Of a DNA stretch of 5,255 bases, positions 1 to 5,255 are shown piece by piece. The DNA is from an uncultured Selenomonas sp. (lineage in GTDB: Bacteria > Bacillota > Negativicutes > Selenomonadales > Selenomonadaceae). The first letter of the stretch is position 1. Every line of letters begins with the position of its first letter. A program made the translations under genes and the position numbers. The stretch lies in NCBI GenBank assembly GCA_937981305.1, contig CALJPB010000083.1:1-5255 (forward strand), read 5' to 3'. The notes under the pieces are model-generated. The model searched no databases. It was not told the DNA's origin and was given only the letters and a program-made list of their open reading frames with translations.

Positions 1-22
1 CCCCCGTGTCGCACGGGGGAGG
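1..22. repeat. GC-rich palindromic hairpin at the window edge
   Basis: CCCCCGTG and CACGGGGG form a perfect 8-bp stem around a TCG loop (1-19). The right arm is followed by AGG, so the palindrome may continue leftward beyond the window. No T-run follows on either strand, so this is not a convincing intrinsic terminator by itself. Together with the next element it looks like part of a dispersed palindromic repeat cluster or the tail of an upstream intergenic region. Confidence 0.5.
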
Positions 23-40
23 CTAGGATTATGGCATCTT

Positions 41-93
41 AGCTTCCCCCGTCAGAACGGGGGAAGTGGCGAGCGTAGCGAGTCGATAGGGGC
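41..93. repeat. REP-like palindromic repeat element
   Basis: CTTCCCCCGT (43-52) and ACGGGGGAAG (57-66) form a perfect 10-bp stem with a CAGA loop. The following tail carries GCGAG twice (69-73 and 78-82) and ends in a run of G (89-92). No U-tract follows on either strand, which argues against a terminator. A GC-rich hairpin followed by a gcgagcgtagcgagtc-like tail resembles repeats I recall from intergenic regions of Negativicutes and other Firmicutes; this is memory of similar sequence, not a search. It separates the gluconate genes from whatever lies to the left. Confidence 0.5.
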
Positions 94-126
94 GTTCGTG
101 CAACAGTCCCTTTTATATGCAGCGAT

Positions 127-146
127 ATGATATAAATAACTCATTT
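127..146. promoter_or_regulatory. Candidate operator box upstream of gntK
   Basis: ATGATATAAATAACTCATTT matches the box upstream of gntP (3381-3400) at 18 of 20 positions without gaps. It keeps an inverted-repeat core, ATGA-N10-TCAT. It lies 25 nt upstream of the -35 element, so it could act as an activator site, or as a distal repressor site working with the weaker copy at 160-179. The regulator is unknown and not encoded here. The region is very AT-rich, so a chance match is possible. Confidence 0.4.
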
Positions 147-159
147 TATAAAATAAAAT

Positions 160-179
160 ATGATAGATATATTGCTTTT
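160..179. promoter_or_regulatory. Degenerate second copy of the operator box
   Basis: This stretch starts with ATGATA, as the other boxes do, and matches the gntP box at about 15 of 20 positions without gaps. It begins 33 nt after the first box (127), close to three helical turns, and overlaps the -35 element of the gntK promoter, which would suit repression. Its right half is poor and the inverted repeat is lost, so this is a weak call in AT-rich DNA. Confidence 0.2.
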
Positions 180-200
180 TGATAGAGTGCGTGCTAAAAT
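172..200 (+). promoter_or_regulatory. Sigma-A-type promoter for gntK-gnd
   Basis: The -35 TTGCTT (172-177) and -10 TAAAAT (195-200) are separated by 17 nt. A TG at 192-193 gives an extended -10 (TGnTAAAAT), which can compensate for the weak -35. The predicted transcription start is near 207, leaving a leader of about 33 nt before the gntK ATG. No better promoter is visible between the left repeat and the gene. Confidence 0.6.
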
Positions 201-225
201 GTAGAAAAATCAACCTTGCATTCAC

Positions 226-232
226 GGAAAGG
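226..232 (+). promoter_or_regulatory. Ribosome binding site deciding the gntK start
   Basis: GGAAAGG ends 7 nt before ATG 240 and 10 nt before the adjacent ATG 243. It excludes the in-frame TTG at 216, which would add eight residues (including three glycines) that are encoded by the Shine-Dalgarno region itself. Confidence 0.65.
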
Positions 233-239
233 CGGCGGC

Positions 240-1790
240 ATGATGAGCAGTGTGAAAGAGCAGAGCATATGGATCGGCGTGGATGTCGGTACGACGGGGG
301 TACGCGCCATTGCGTACGAGGCGTCGGGCGTGAGCCGTGCGGTGGCGGAGTCATTCTATCCGCTGCGCACGCCGCATCCGGATCGGGCGGAGGAGCGTCC
401 CTCCGAGATCCGCGCGGCGACGGAGCAGGTGGTACGCAAGGTGGCGGATGCGCTGCGCCATCAGGGGCGAATACCATCCGGCATTGCACTCAGTACGGTC
501 ATGCACAGCCTGATTCCGCTCGATGCGGCGAAAGAGCCGCTTGCGGATATGCAGACATGGGCGGACAGCCGCAGCGCGGGCATTGTGCGGGAGCTGAAAG
601 AAAACGAGCCTGCGCTCTGCCGCGCGTTCTACGAGCGTACGGGCTGCCCCATGCATGCCTGTTATCCGCTGGCGAAGATTCTCTGGCTGAAGCAGAATCG
701 CCCCGAACTCTTTGCGCGTACGAAGTTCATCGGCTCGATCAAGGATCATCTCTTTCACGCGTTTACGGGGGAGTTCCTCATCGACCGCTCGACGGCGAGC
801 ACGACGGCGCTCTACAATGCACATCAGCTTGCGTGGGATGCGGAGATTCTGAACTTTATCGGGATCACAGAGGAGATGCTGCCGCCCGTCGTCTCGACGA
901 CGGAGATGCGCCCGCTGACGACGGCTGCGGCGGAGCGGATGCACCTCACGGCAGGTCTGCCCGTTGTGATCGGGGCGACGGACGGCGTGCTCGTCAATGT
1001 CGGCATCGGTGCGGTCGCGGCGGGACAGCTGAGCGCGACCATCGGCACGAGCGGTGCTGTGCGGATGCTCGTCGGTGAGCCGCGCACGGATGACGCAATG
1101 CGCACATGGTGTTATAATCTGGTGGACGGCCTCTGGGTTGCGGGCGGTGCGATCAACAACGGCGGCATGATCCTGCGCTGGATGCGCGACAAGATCTGCC
1201 ATTTCAGCGAGGCACAGATGGCGGCACTGGACGTGGATGCCTACGACCTTATGACGATGAAGGCGGCGAAGATTCCCGCAGGCTCGGACGGGCTTATCCT
1301 CCTGCCGTTCTTCACGGGCGAGCGTGCGCCGTACTGGAACTCCGATCTGCGCGGGATGTTCTTCGGTCTCTCGCTGAATCACAGCCGTTCGCACATGATC
1401 CGCGCCGTCATGGAGGGCATCTGCTACGGGATGCACAGCGTCTTTGATGCCCTGCAGGGGTTCGGTGCGGTGCGTGACATCCGTATGAGCGGCAGCTTTA
1501 CGAAGTCGCCGCTCTGGATGCAGATCCTCGCGGACGTGCTCGGCGAGCCGCTTGTCCTTCCGAGCAACAGTGAGGGCGCAGCCTACGGCGCGGCGGTGCT
1601 GGGCTTTATCTCTGCGGGTGAAATGAAAGGGATTGCGGATACGGCAGCTCTTGTGCACGCAAAGAAGGTCTACACGCCCGACGAGGAAAATCACAAGACC
1701 TATGCGCAGCTCGCGGATATCAGTGGACGGCTTTACCGAAACTTACAAAAAGAATTTGCCGAGATCGCGGCATATCAGGCAGGGCGTTGA
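240..1790 (+). CDS. gntK: Gluconokinase, FGGY carbohydrate kinase family
   Basis: This cytoplasmic enzyme transfers the ATP gamma-phosphate to D-gluconate, giving 6-phosphogluconate. The 516-residue product has the normal length of an FGGY-type gluconokinase (as in Bacillus GntK) and is unlike the short E. coli P-loop GntK. The N-terminal FGGY domain has the phosphate-binding DVGTT (15-19), MHSLIPL (88-94), TWAD (106-109) and DRSTAS (182-187). GATDG (245-249) carries the likely catalytic base Asp248, followed by GTSGA (269-273). The C-terminal domain has GERAPYW (360-366), SGSFTKSPLW (417-426) and SEGAAYGAA (444-452). ATG 240 is chosen from its Shine-Dalgarno; ATG 243 is equally possible. gnd follows after 14 nt, so the two are probably co-transcribed. 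FGGY kinases vary in substrate, but gnd and gntP as neighbours make gluconate the best assignment. No frameshift or missing key residue was seen. Confidence 0.93.
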   Translation: MMSSVKEQSIWIGVDVGTTGVRAIAYEASGVSRAVAESFYPLRTPHPDRAEERPSEIRAATEQVVRKVADALRHQGRIPSGIALSTVMHSLIPLDAAKEPLADMQTWADSRSAGIVRELKENEPALCRAFYERTGCPMHACYPLAKILWLKQNRPELFARTKFIGSIKDHLFHAFTGEFLIDRSTASTTALYNAHQLAWDAEILNFIGITEEMLPPVVSTTEMRPLTTAAAERMHLTAGLPVVIGATDGVLVNVGIGAVAAGQLSATIGTSGAVRMLVGEPRTDDAMRTWCYNLVDGLWVAGGAINNGGMILRWMRDKICHFSEAQMAALDVDAYDLMTMKAAKIPAGSDGLILLPFFTGERAPYWNSDLRGMFFGLSLNHSRSHMIRAVMEGICYGMHSVFDALQGFGAVRDIRMSGSFTKSPLWMQILADVLGEPLVLPSNSEGAAYGAAVLGFISAGEMKGIADTAALVHAKKVYTPDEENHKTYAQLADISGRLYRNLQKEFAEIAAYQAGR

Positions 1791-1804
1791 GGGAGGAAGA
1801 TCGG

Positions 1805-3229
1805 ATGAAGAACGGAACAATGGACATCGGCGTGATCGGCATGGGGGTCATGGGGAGCAATCTCGCGTTCAACATGGCGGATCACGGCTTTCAGGTGGCG
1901 GGGTGGAACCGCACCGACGATATGACCGAGGCGGCGGAAAAGCGCAATCCGCCCGCGAACTTTCATGCGTTCTATGATCTCAAGGCGTTTATCGATTCCC
2001 TGAAGAAGCCGCGCCGCGTCTTCGTGATGATTGCGGCGGGTGCGCCCGTGGACTGGGCGATTGAGACGCTCGTGCCGCTCTTGGAGAAGGGCGATATTAT
2101 CCTCGACGGCGGGAACTCGTTCTATGAGGACACGCGCCGCCGTCACGACGCACTGAAGGAGCAGGGGATCTGCTACTTCGGCGTGGGCGTCTCGGGCGGC
2201 GAGAAGGGCGCACGCAGAGGTCCCGCCATCATGCCCGGCGGCGACCGCGCGGCGTACGAGGCGGTACGTCCCATCCTCGAGGGCATCGCTGCGCGTGCGG
2301 GGGAGGAGCCGTGCTGTACCTACATCGGCGAGGATGGTGCGGGGCACTATGTCAAGATGGTACACAACGGCATCGAGTATGCGGATATGCAGCTGATCGC
2401 CGAGACCTATCTCATCCTGAAGCACGTCGGCGGACTCTCGAACGAGCGCATCGGCGCGATCTTCCACGCGTGGAACACGGGGGAGCTGAGGAGCTATCTC
2501 ATCGGCATCACGGCGGACATCTTTGCCGAGCAGGACGCGGAGACGGGCAGGGCACTCGTCGACCTCATCGTCGACCGCGCGGGGCAGAAGGGGACGGGAC
2601 GTTGGACGAGCCTCGAGGCACTGCAGCGCGGTGTCGATCTCTCCATGATCTCGGCGGCGTGCAATGCGCGTGTACTGTCGAACCTTACCGAGGAGCGTGC
2701 CCATGCGTCTGCGGTGATGCGTGCGCCTGCAGCGGCGGACATGACGGCAGAGGCGGACTTTATCGAGGCCGTGCGGCGCAGCCTCTATACGGCGAAGATT
2801 GTCGCCTACGCACAGGGCTTCTCCCTCTACAGTGCCGCCAAAGAGGAGTTCGGCTGGTCGCTCGACTTTGGAAAGATTGCGTCCATCTTCCGCGCGGGCT
2901 GCATCATTCAGGCGGAGTTTTTGCAGCGCATTACGGATGCCTATGCGCGTGATCCGGAGTTGAAGAACCTCATGTTTGATGACTTCTTCCTCTCCTCGAT
3001 CAATCGAAACATGGAGAGCCTGCGCAGCATCGTCTGCCTCGGTGTGCAGCGCGGCGTACCCATCTCAGCGTTCTCTGCCGCCATGCAGTACATCGACGCA
3101 CTGCGCAGCGGGCAGCTCGGCGCGAACCTCATCCAGGCGCAGCGCGACTACTTCGGCGCGCACACCTTTGAGCGCACGGACAAGAGCGGATCGTTCCACC
3201 ACGAATGGCAGGAGCATTACGAAAAATAA
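1805..3229 (+). CDS. gnd: 6-phosphogluconate dehydrogenase (NADP+, decarboxylating)
   Basis: This cytoplasmic enzyme oxidatively decarboxylates 6-phosphogluconate to ribulose 5-phosphate and CO2, reducing NADP+. The 474 residues fit the long dimeric class, not the roughly 300-residue NAD-linked class. The Rossmann motif is GMGVMG (12-17). NRT (35-37) matches the NADP 2'-phosphate site of the sheep enzyme. Active-site residues are present: SGG (130-132), Lys184, His187, Asn188 and Glu191, the family signature DRAGQKGTGRW (257-267), and Arg447 and His453 in RDYFGAHT, which complete the partner subunit's site. One oddity is IAAG (76-79), where most family members have VKAG, so a usual cofactor-side lysine is Ala77. 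ATG 1805 is preceded by GGGAGG (1791-1796) at 8 nt; an in-frame TTG at 1787 overlaps the gntK stop and has no such support. It is the second gene of the gntK unit and is followed by an intrinsic terminator. Confidence 0.96.
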   Translation: MKNGTMDIGVIGMGVMGSNLAFNMADHGFQVAGWNRTDDMTEAAEKRNPPANFHAFYDLKAFIDSLKKPRRVFVMIAAGAPVDWAIETLVPLLEKGDIILDGGNSFYEDTRRRHDALKEQGICYFGVGVSGGEKGARRGPAIMPGGDRAAYEAVRPILEGIAARAGEEPCCTYIGEDGAGHYVKMVHNGIEYADMQLIAETYLILKHVGGLSNERIGAIFHAWNTGELRSYLIGITADIFAEQDAETGRALVDLIVDRAGQKGTGRWTSLEALQRGVDLSMISAACNARVLSNLTEERAHASAVMRAPAAADMTAEADFIEAVRRSLYTAKIVAYAQGFSLYSAAKEEFGWSLDFGKIASIFRAGCIIQAEFLQRITDAYARDPELKNLMFDDFFLSSINRNMESLRSIVCLGVQRGVPISAFSAAMQYIDALRSGQLGANLIQAQRDYFGAHTFERTDKSGSFHHEWQEHYEK

Positions 3230-3244
3230 GAGGGACAACACCTT

Positions 3245-3289
3245 GGGGGCGGCTGTACGAAGCAAAACTTCGTGCAGCCGCGCCTTTTT
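3245..3289 (+). terminator. Rho-independent terminator after gnd
   Basis: A 14-bp stem (3249-3262 with 3268-3281, one G-U pair) closes a 5-nt CAAAA loop. After one mismatch it extends by three further pairs, the last a G-U. TTTTTATTTT follows from 3285. There is no U-tract on the opposite strand, so it works for + strand transcripts. It lies 15 nt after the gnd stop and separates gntK-gnd from gntP. Confidence 0.93.
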
Positions 3290-3340
3290 ATTTTAAAATG
3301 ACATATTGAAAACAAAAATAAAATTTATAATGAAATACTA

Positions 3341-3369
3341 TTTACAAAAGAAAGATTGTGAGCTATAAT
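3341..3369 (+). promoter_or_regulatory. Strong sigma-A-type promoter for gntP
   Basis: TTTACA (3341-3346, 5/6 to TTGACA) and TATAAT (3364-3369, perfect) are separated by exactly 17 nt. The predicted start is near 3376, giving a leader of about 89 nt before the gntP ATG. With the terminator just upstream, this makes gntP and the following IIA gene an independent transcription unit. Confidence 0.8.
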
Positions 3370-3378
3370 CAAACCATA

Positions 3379-3400
3379 AAATGATATATATAAATCATTT
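3379..3400. promoter_or_regulatory. Inverted-repeat operator candidate at gntP
   Basis: AAATGAT (3379-3385) and ATCATTT (3394-3400) are perfect inverted arms around an 8-nt AT spacer. The 20 nt from 3381 match the box upstream of gntK at 18 positions. The site covers the region just downstream of the predicted start, where a bound repressor could block initiation or elongation. The AT-only spacer and dyad suit a dimeric winged-helix regulator such as a GntR-family protein, but the regulator's identity is a guess. The sequence does not resemble the Bacillus gnt operator as I remember it. Confidence 0.5.
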
Positions 3401-3430
3401 GTAAAGAGAAATGTTGTTTTCCATGCGTCA

Positions 3431-3445
3431 TGCGGCTGTGCCGCA
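3431..3445 (+). other. Small hairpin in the gntP leader
   Basis: TGCGGC and GCCGCA form a perfect 6-bp stem with a TGT loop, ending a few nucleotides before the Shine-Dalgarno. It is a GC-rich island in an otherwise AT-rich leader. It is not a terminator, since purines and no U-tract follow. It may keep the ribosome binding site accessible or stabilise the 5' end; no function can be assigned from sequence. Confidence 0.3.
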
Positions 3446-3448
3446 AGG

Positions 3449-3458
3449 AAAGGAGAGG
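3449..3458 (+). promoter_or_regulatory. Ribosome binding site deciding the gntP start
   Basis: AAAGGAGAGG includes AGGAG (3451-3455), which ends 9 nt before ATG 3465. This favours 3465 over the in-frame ATGs at 3411 and 3423, which lack a properly spaced Shine-Dalgarno and would add a polar stretch before the first membrane segment. Confidence 0.75.
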
Positions 3459-3464
3459 AATCCT

Positions 3465-4784
3465 ATGCCGCTGATTATTCTAGCTGTGGGCATCCTGCTG
3501 CTGTTCTTCCTCATCGTTCGCGTGAAGCTGAACAGTTTCATCTCGCTGCTCATCGTCGCAGGGCTGATCGGCTACGCAGAGGGGCTGCCCGTCGGGCAGA
3601 TCATCCCTGTGATCCAGAAGGGGCTTGGCGGAACGCTCGGCGGGCTTGCCATTGTCGTTTCGTTCGGTGCAATTCTCGGCAAACTGATGGCGGAGAGCGG
3701 CGGCGCACAGCGCATCGCAATGACGCTCATCCATATGTTCGGTCGGGAAAAGGTCAAGTGGGCGGTCTGCCTCACGGGCTTCATCGTCGGTATCGCGCTC
3801 TTCTATGAGATCGGCTTTGTCCTCCTCATCCCGCTCGTCTTCACGATCGCAGCATCGGCGCAGATCCGTCTCCTCGAGGTCGGGATTCCGATGGCGGCGG
3901 CACTCTCCGTGACACACGGTTTCCTGCCCCCGCATCCGGGACCGACGGCGATCTCGGTCATCTACAATGCAGACATTGGCTTGACGCTTGTCTACGGCGC
4001 AATCCTCGCCATTCCGACGGCAATTGTCGCGGGTCCTCTTTTCTACAATTTCGTCAAGGATCTCAACCCTGCGATTCCGGAGGGGCTCTACAATCCGAAG
4101 GTGTTCACGGATGAGGAGATGCCGAGCTTCGGCGTGAGTGTATTCACGGCACTCGTCCCTGTCGTCCTCATGGCAGCGTCCGCCATCGGCAAGCTCACCC
4201 TGGCGGCGGACTCGCACCTGCGTGCGATTCTCGTCTTCCTCGGCTCGCCGGATATGGCACTCACGATCTCCATCTTCATCGCATTCTACACGTTCGGTAT
4301 CGCGCGCGGCAAGAGCATCCCCGAGATCATGAAAATCGCCGAGTCCGCCATTCTCGCCATTGCGATGATCCTCCTCATCGTGGGCGGCGGCGGCGCGCTC
4401 AAGCAGATCCTCATCGACAGCGGCGTCGGCCGCTACATCGGCGAGCTGCTGATGGGCTCCGACCTCTCACCGCTCGTCCTCGCATGGTCGATTGCGGCGG
4501 TCATCCGCATTGCGTGCGGCAGTGCGACAGTCGCGGCACTCACGGCGGGCGGCATTGCAGCACCTGTGGTTGCGCTCACGGGTGTCAGCCCCGAGCTTAT
4601 GGTGATCGCGACGGGCGCGGGCAGCCTCATCATCTCGCCGCCGAACGATCCGGGCTTCTGGCTCTTCAAGGAGTTCTTTGGGCTCACGGTCAAGGAGACC
4701 GTGCGGACATGGTGTGCGCTCGAGACCATCATCTCCGTCATGGGTCTTGCGGGCGTTCTGATTCTCGAAGCAATCATTGCATGA
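3465..4784 (+). CDS. gntP: Gluconate permease, GntP family
   Basis: This is an integral inner-membrane secondary transporter of the GntP family (TC 2.A.8), expected to import D-gluconate with protons. The 439 residues match the usual length (about 440-450). Hydrophobic segments run through the whole protein, for example near 2-18, 25-38, 58-75, 99-130, 173-194, 224-242, 264-280 and 294-312; a polar loop lies near 198-222. Family hallmarks are HGFLPPHPGPTA (151-162), RIACGSATVA (348-357) and NDPGFWLFKEFF (394-405). Some relatives carry fructuronate, idonate, glycerate or D-serine. The neighbouring gntK and gnd favour gluconate, but sequence alone cannot fix the substrate. It has its own promoter and candidate operator, and a PTS IIA gene follows after 34 nt. 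Position 351 is Cys in the RxxxGSATVA motif, where Gln or Leu is more familiar; this is probably a benign variation. Confidence 0.93.
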   Translation: MPLIILAVGILLLFFLIVRVKLNSFISLLIVAGLIGYAEGLPVGQIIPVIQKGLGGTLGGLAIVVSFGAILGKLMAESGGAQRIAMTLIHMFGREKVKWAVCLTGFIVGIALFYEIGFVLLIPLVFTIAASAQIRLLEVGIPMAAALSVTHGFLPPHPGPTAISVIYNADIGLTLVYGAILAIPTAIVAGPLFYNFVKDLNPAIPEGLYNPKVFTDEEMPSFGVSVFTALVPVVLMAASAIGKLTLAADSHLRAILVFLGSPDMALTISIFIAFYTFGIARGKSIPEIMKIAESAILAIAMILLIVGGGGALKQILIDSGVGRYIGELLMGSDLSPLVLAWSIAAVIRIACGSATVAALTAGGIAAPVVALTGVSPELMVIATGAGSLIISPPNDPGFWLFKEFFGLTVKETVRTWCALETIISVMGLAGVLILEAIIA

Positions 4785-4818
4785 GTGTGCGGTGCGTTTA
4801 AAAATGGAGGAAACAGCG

Positions 4819-5175
4819 ATGAAATATGAAGTGACAGTGACGGCAATCGGGGACTTTGTGCTCCCCTTTATGCAGACACGCGAGTCGGTCATCCTCTTTG
4901 ACAAGGATGTGCCGTATGAGTACGAGAACATGGTGGTCGCGCACACAAAGGCAACCCCTTCGGCAGACATCGTTCCGGGCGACAAGGTATCTCTCGCCGA
5001 CCGCAGCTATACGGTGACGGCAGTCGGCGCAGAGGCGATGAAGACCCTGCGCGAACACGGGCACTGCACCATCGTCTTTACGGGCAAGGACGTGGTCGAA
5101 CAGCCCGGACAGATCATGGTGAAGGGCGAGGGCGTGCCGCGCTTCATGGTAGGCGATGTGATTTGTTTTTCCTGA
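4819..5175 (+). CDS. Stand-alone PTS glucitol/sorbitol-type IIA protein
   Basis: This 118-residue cytoplasmic protein belongs to the glucitol/sorbitol IIA family (SrlB/GutA type, about 120 residues). In a complete PTS it accepts phosphate from HPr and passes it to IIB. The second half aligns closely with E. coli SrlB: YTVTAVG (64-70), LREHGH (77-82), then the PG, V and F positions to the C terminus. His42 aligns with the SrlB phosphohistidine His43, so phosphorylation appears possible. The start at ATG 4819 has GGAGG (4806-4810) at 8 nt; an in-frame upstream TTG at 4777 would overlap gntP. It lies 34 nt after gntP, with no terminator visible between them, so co-transcription is likely. No IIB or IIC gene is in the window. 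It may act as a regulator of gluconate uptake or metabolism instead of a sugar-transport subunit (inference), or have partners elsewhere in the genome. Confidence 0.85.
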   Translation: MKYEVTVTAIGDFVLPFMQTRESVILFDKDVPYEYENMVVAHTKATPSADIVPGDKVSLADRSYTVTAVGAEAMKTLREHGHCTIVFTGKDVVEQPGQIMVKGEGVPRFMVGDVICFS

Positions 5176-5183
5176 GAAGCGCG

Positions 5184-5245
5184 AAATACCTCCTGCAATT
5201 TGGACAGCACCCTAGATAACGGACAAGGAAGAAAAATCCCTCCTG
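5184..5245. repeat. Imperfect direct repeat in the right-hand intergenic end
   Basis: AAATACCTCCTG (5184-5195) and AAATCCCTCCTG (5234-5245) match at 11 of 12 positions and are 50 nt apart. GGACA also occurs twice (5202-5206 and 5221-5225). Read on the minus strand, each long copy becomes CAGGAGG followed by an AT-rich stretch, which looks like a ribosome binding site but has no start codon and reading frame that I would call. It may be the edge of a dispersed intergenic repeat or of the next gene's control region, cut off by the window end. Confidence 0.3.
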
Positions 5246-5255
5246 TTGTAGAATA

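Noticed and set aside
1..66. The two left-edge hairpins as intrinsic terminators
   Set aside because: Neither is followed by a U-tract on either strand.
52..489. Minus-strand open frame running from gntK into the promoter and repeat region
   Set aside because: It crosses a promoter and a hairpin repeat, its product is Pro/Arg-rich and then AT-codon biased, and no motif is visible.
179..1078. Plus-strand open frame of 299 codons overlapping gntK in another frame
   Set aside because: Its product is Gly/Arg/Cys-rich without motifs, and gntK in the same region has clear catalytic motifs and a ribosome binding site.
351..1694. Long minus-strand open frame of 447 codons inside gntK
   Set aside because: It is antisense to a gene with full FGGY motifs. 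Its translation is rich in Arg, His and Ala with no recognisable domain, as expected of a shadow frame in GC-rich coding DNA.
1775..2704. Minus-strand open frame of 309 codons inside gnd
   Set aside because: It is antisense to a well-conserved 6-phosphogluconate dehydrogenase, has a low-complexity composition and no family resemblance.
3356..3373. CRP/FNR-like site (TTGTG...ATCAA) at the gntP -10
   Set aside because: The half-site spacing does not fit either the CRP or the FNR consensus, and the match overlaps a normal -10 element.
3480..4217. Minus-strand open frame of 245 codons inside gntP
   Set aside because: Its highly charged Arg/Asp/Glu composition is the mirror of a hydrophobic membrane protein gene; no start signal or domain was seen.
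5176..5255. Insertion sequence end at the right edge
   Set aside because: No transposase fragment, recognisable terminal inverted repeat or target duplication can be shown within the 80 nt available.

Overview
The window is a gluconate uptake and catabolism locus. The likely source is a bacterium of the Negativicutes (Selenomonas-like). That placement is an inference from three things: GC-rich coding sequence beside very AT-rich intergenic DNA, strong GGAGG-type ribosome binding sites with sigma-A-type promoters, and a GC-rich hairpin repeat at the left edge that resembles dispersed repeats of this group. No rRNA or other marker is present to confirm it. All four genes lie on the + strand.

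Layout: positions 1-93 hold two perfect GC-rich hairpins and a REP-like tail. Positions 94-239 are an AT-rich promoter region. A first transcription unit follows, with an FGGY-type gluconokinase (gntK, 240-1790) and, 14 nt later, a full-length NADP-type 6-phosphogluconate dehydrogenase (gnd, 1805-3229). It ends at a strong intrinsic terminator (3245-3289). A second unit has its own near-consensus promoter (3341-3369) and encodes a GntP-family gluconate permease (gntP, 3465-4784) and a stand-alone glucitol/sorbitol-type PTS IIA protein (4819-5175). The last 80 nt show no gene and no clear terminator, but contain a short direct repeat.

How the genes work together: GntP imports gluconate, GntK phosphorylates it to 6-phosphogluconate, and Gnd oxidatively decarboxylates that to ribulose 5-phosphate with NADPH production, feeding the pentose phosphate pathway. 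The IIA protein has no IIB or IIC partner in the window. It keeps the histidine expected to be phosphorylated, so it may be a regulatory link between PTS phosphorylation state and gluconate use (inference).

The most useful non-coding observation is a 20-bp box found in both promoter regions (127-146 and 3381-3400, 18/20 identical). At gntP it is an inverted repeat with 7-bp arms, just downstream of the predicted transcription start. It is a candidate shared operator joining the two units into one regulon; the regulator gene is not in the window. I see no mobile element, CRISPR array, RNA gene or evidently new defence or biosynthetic system.
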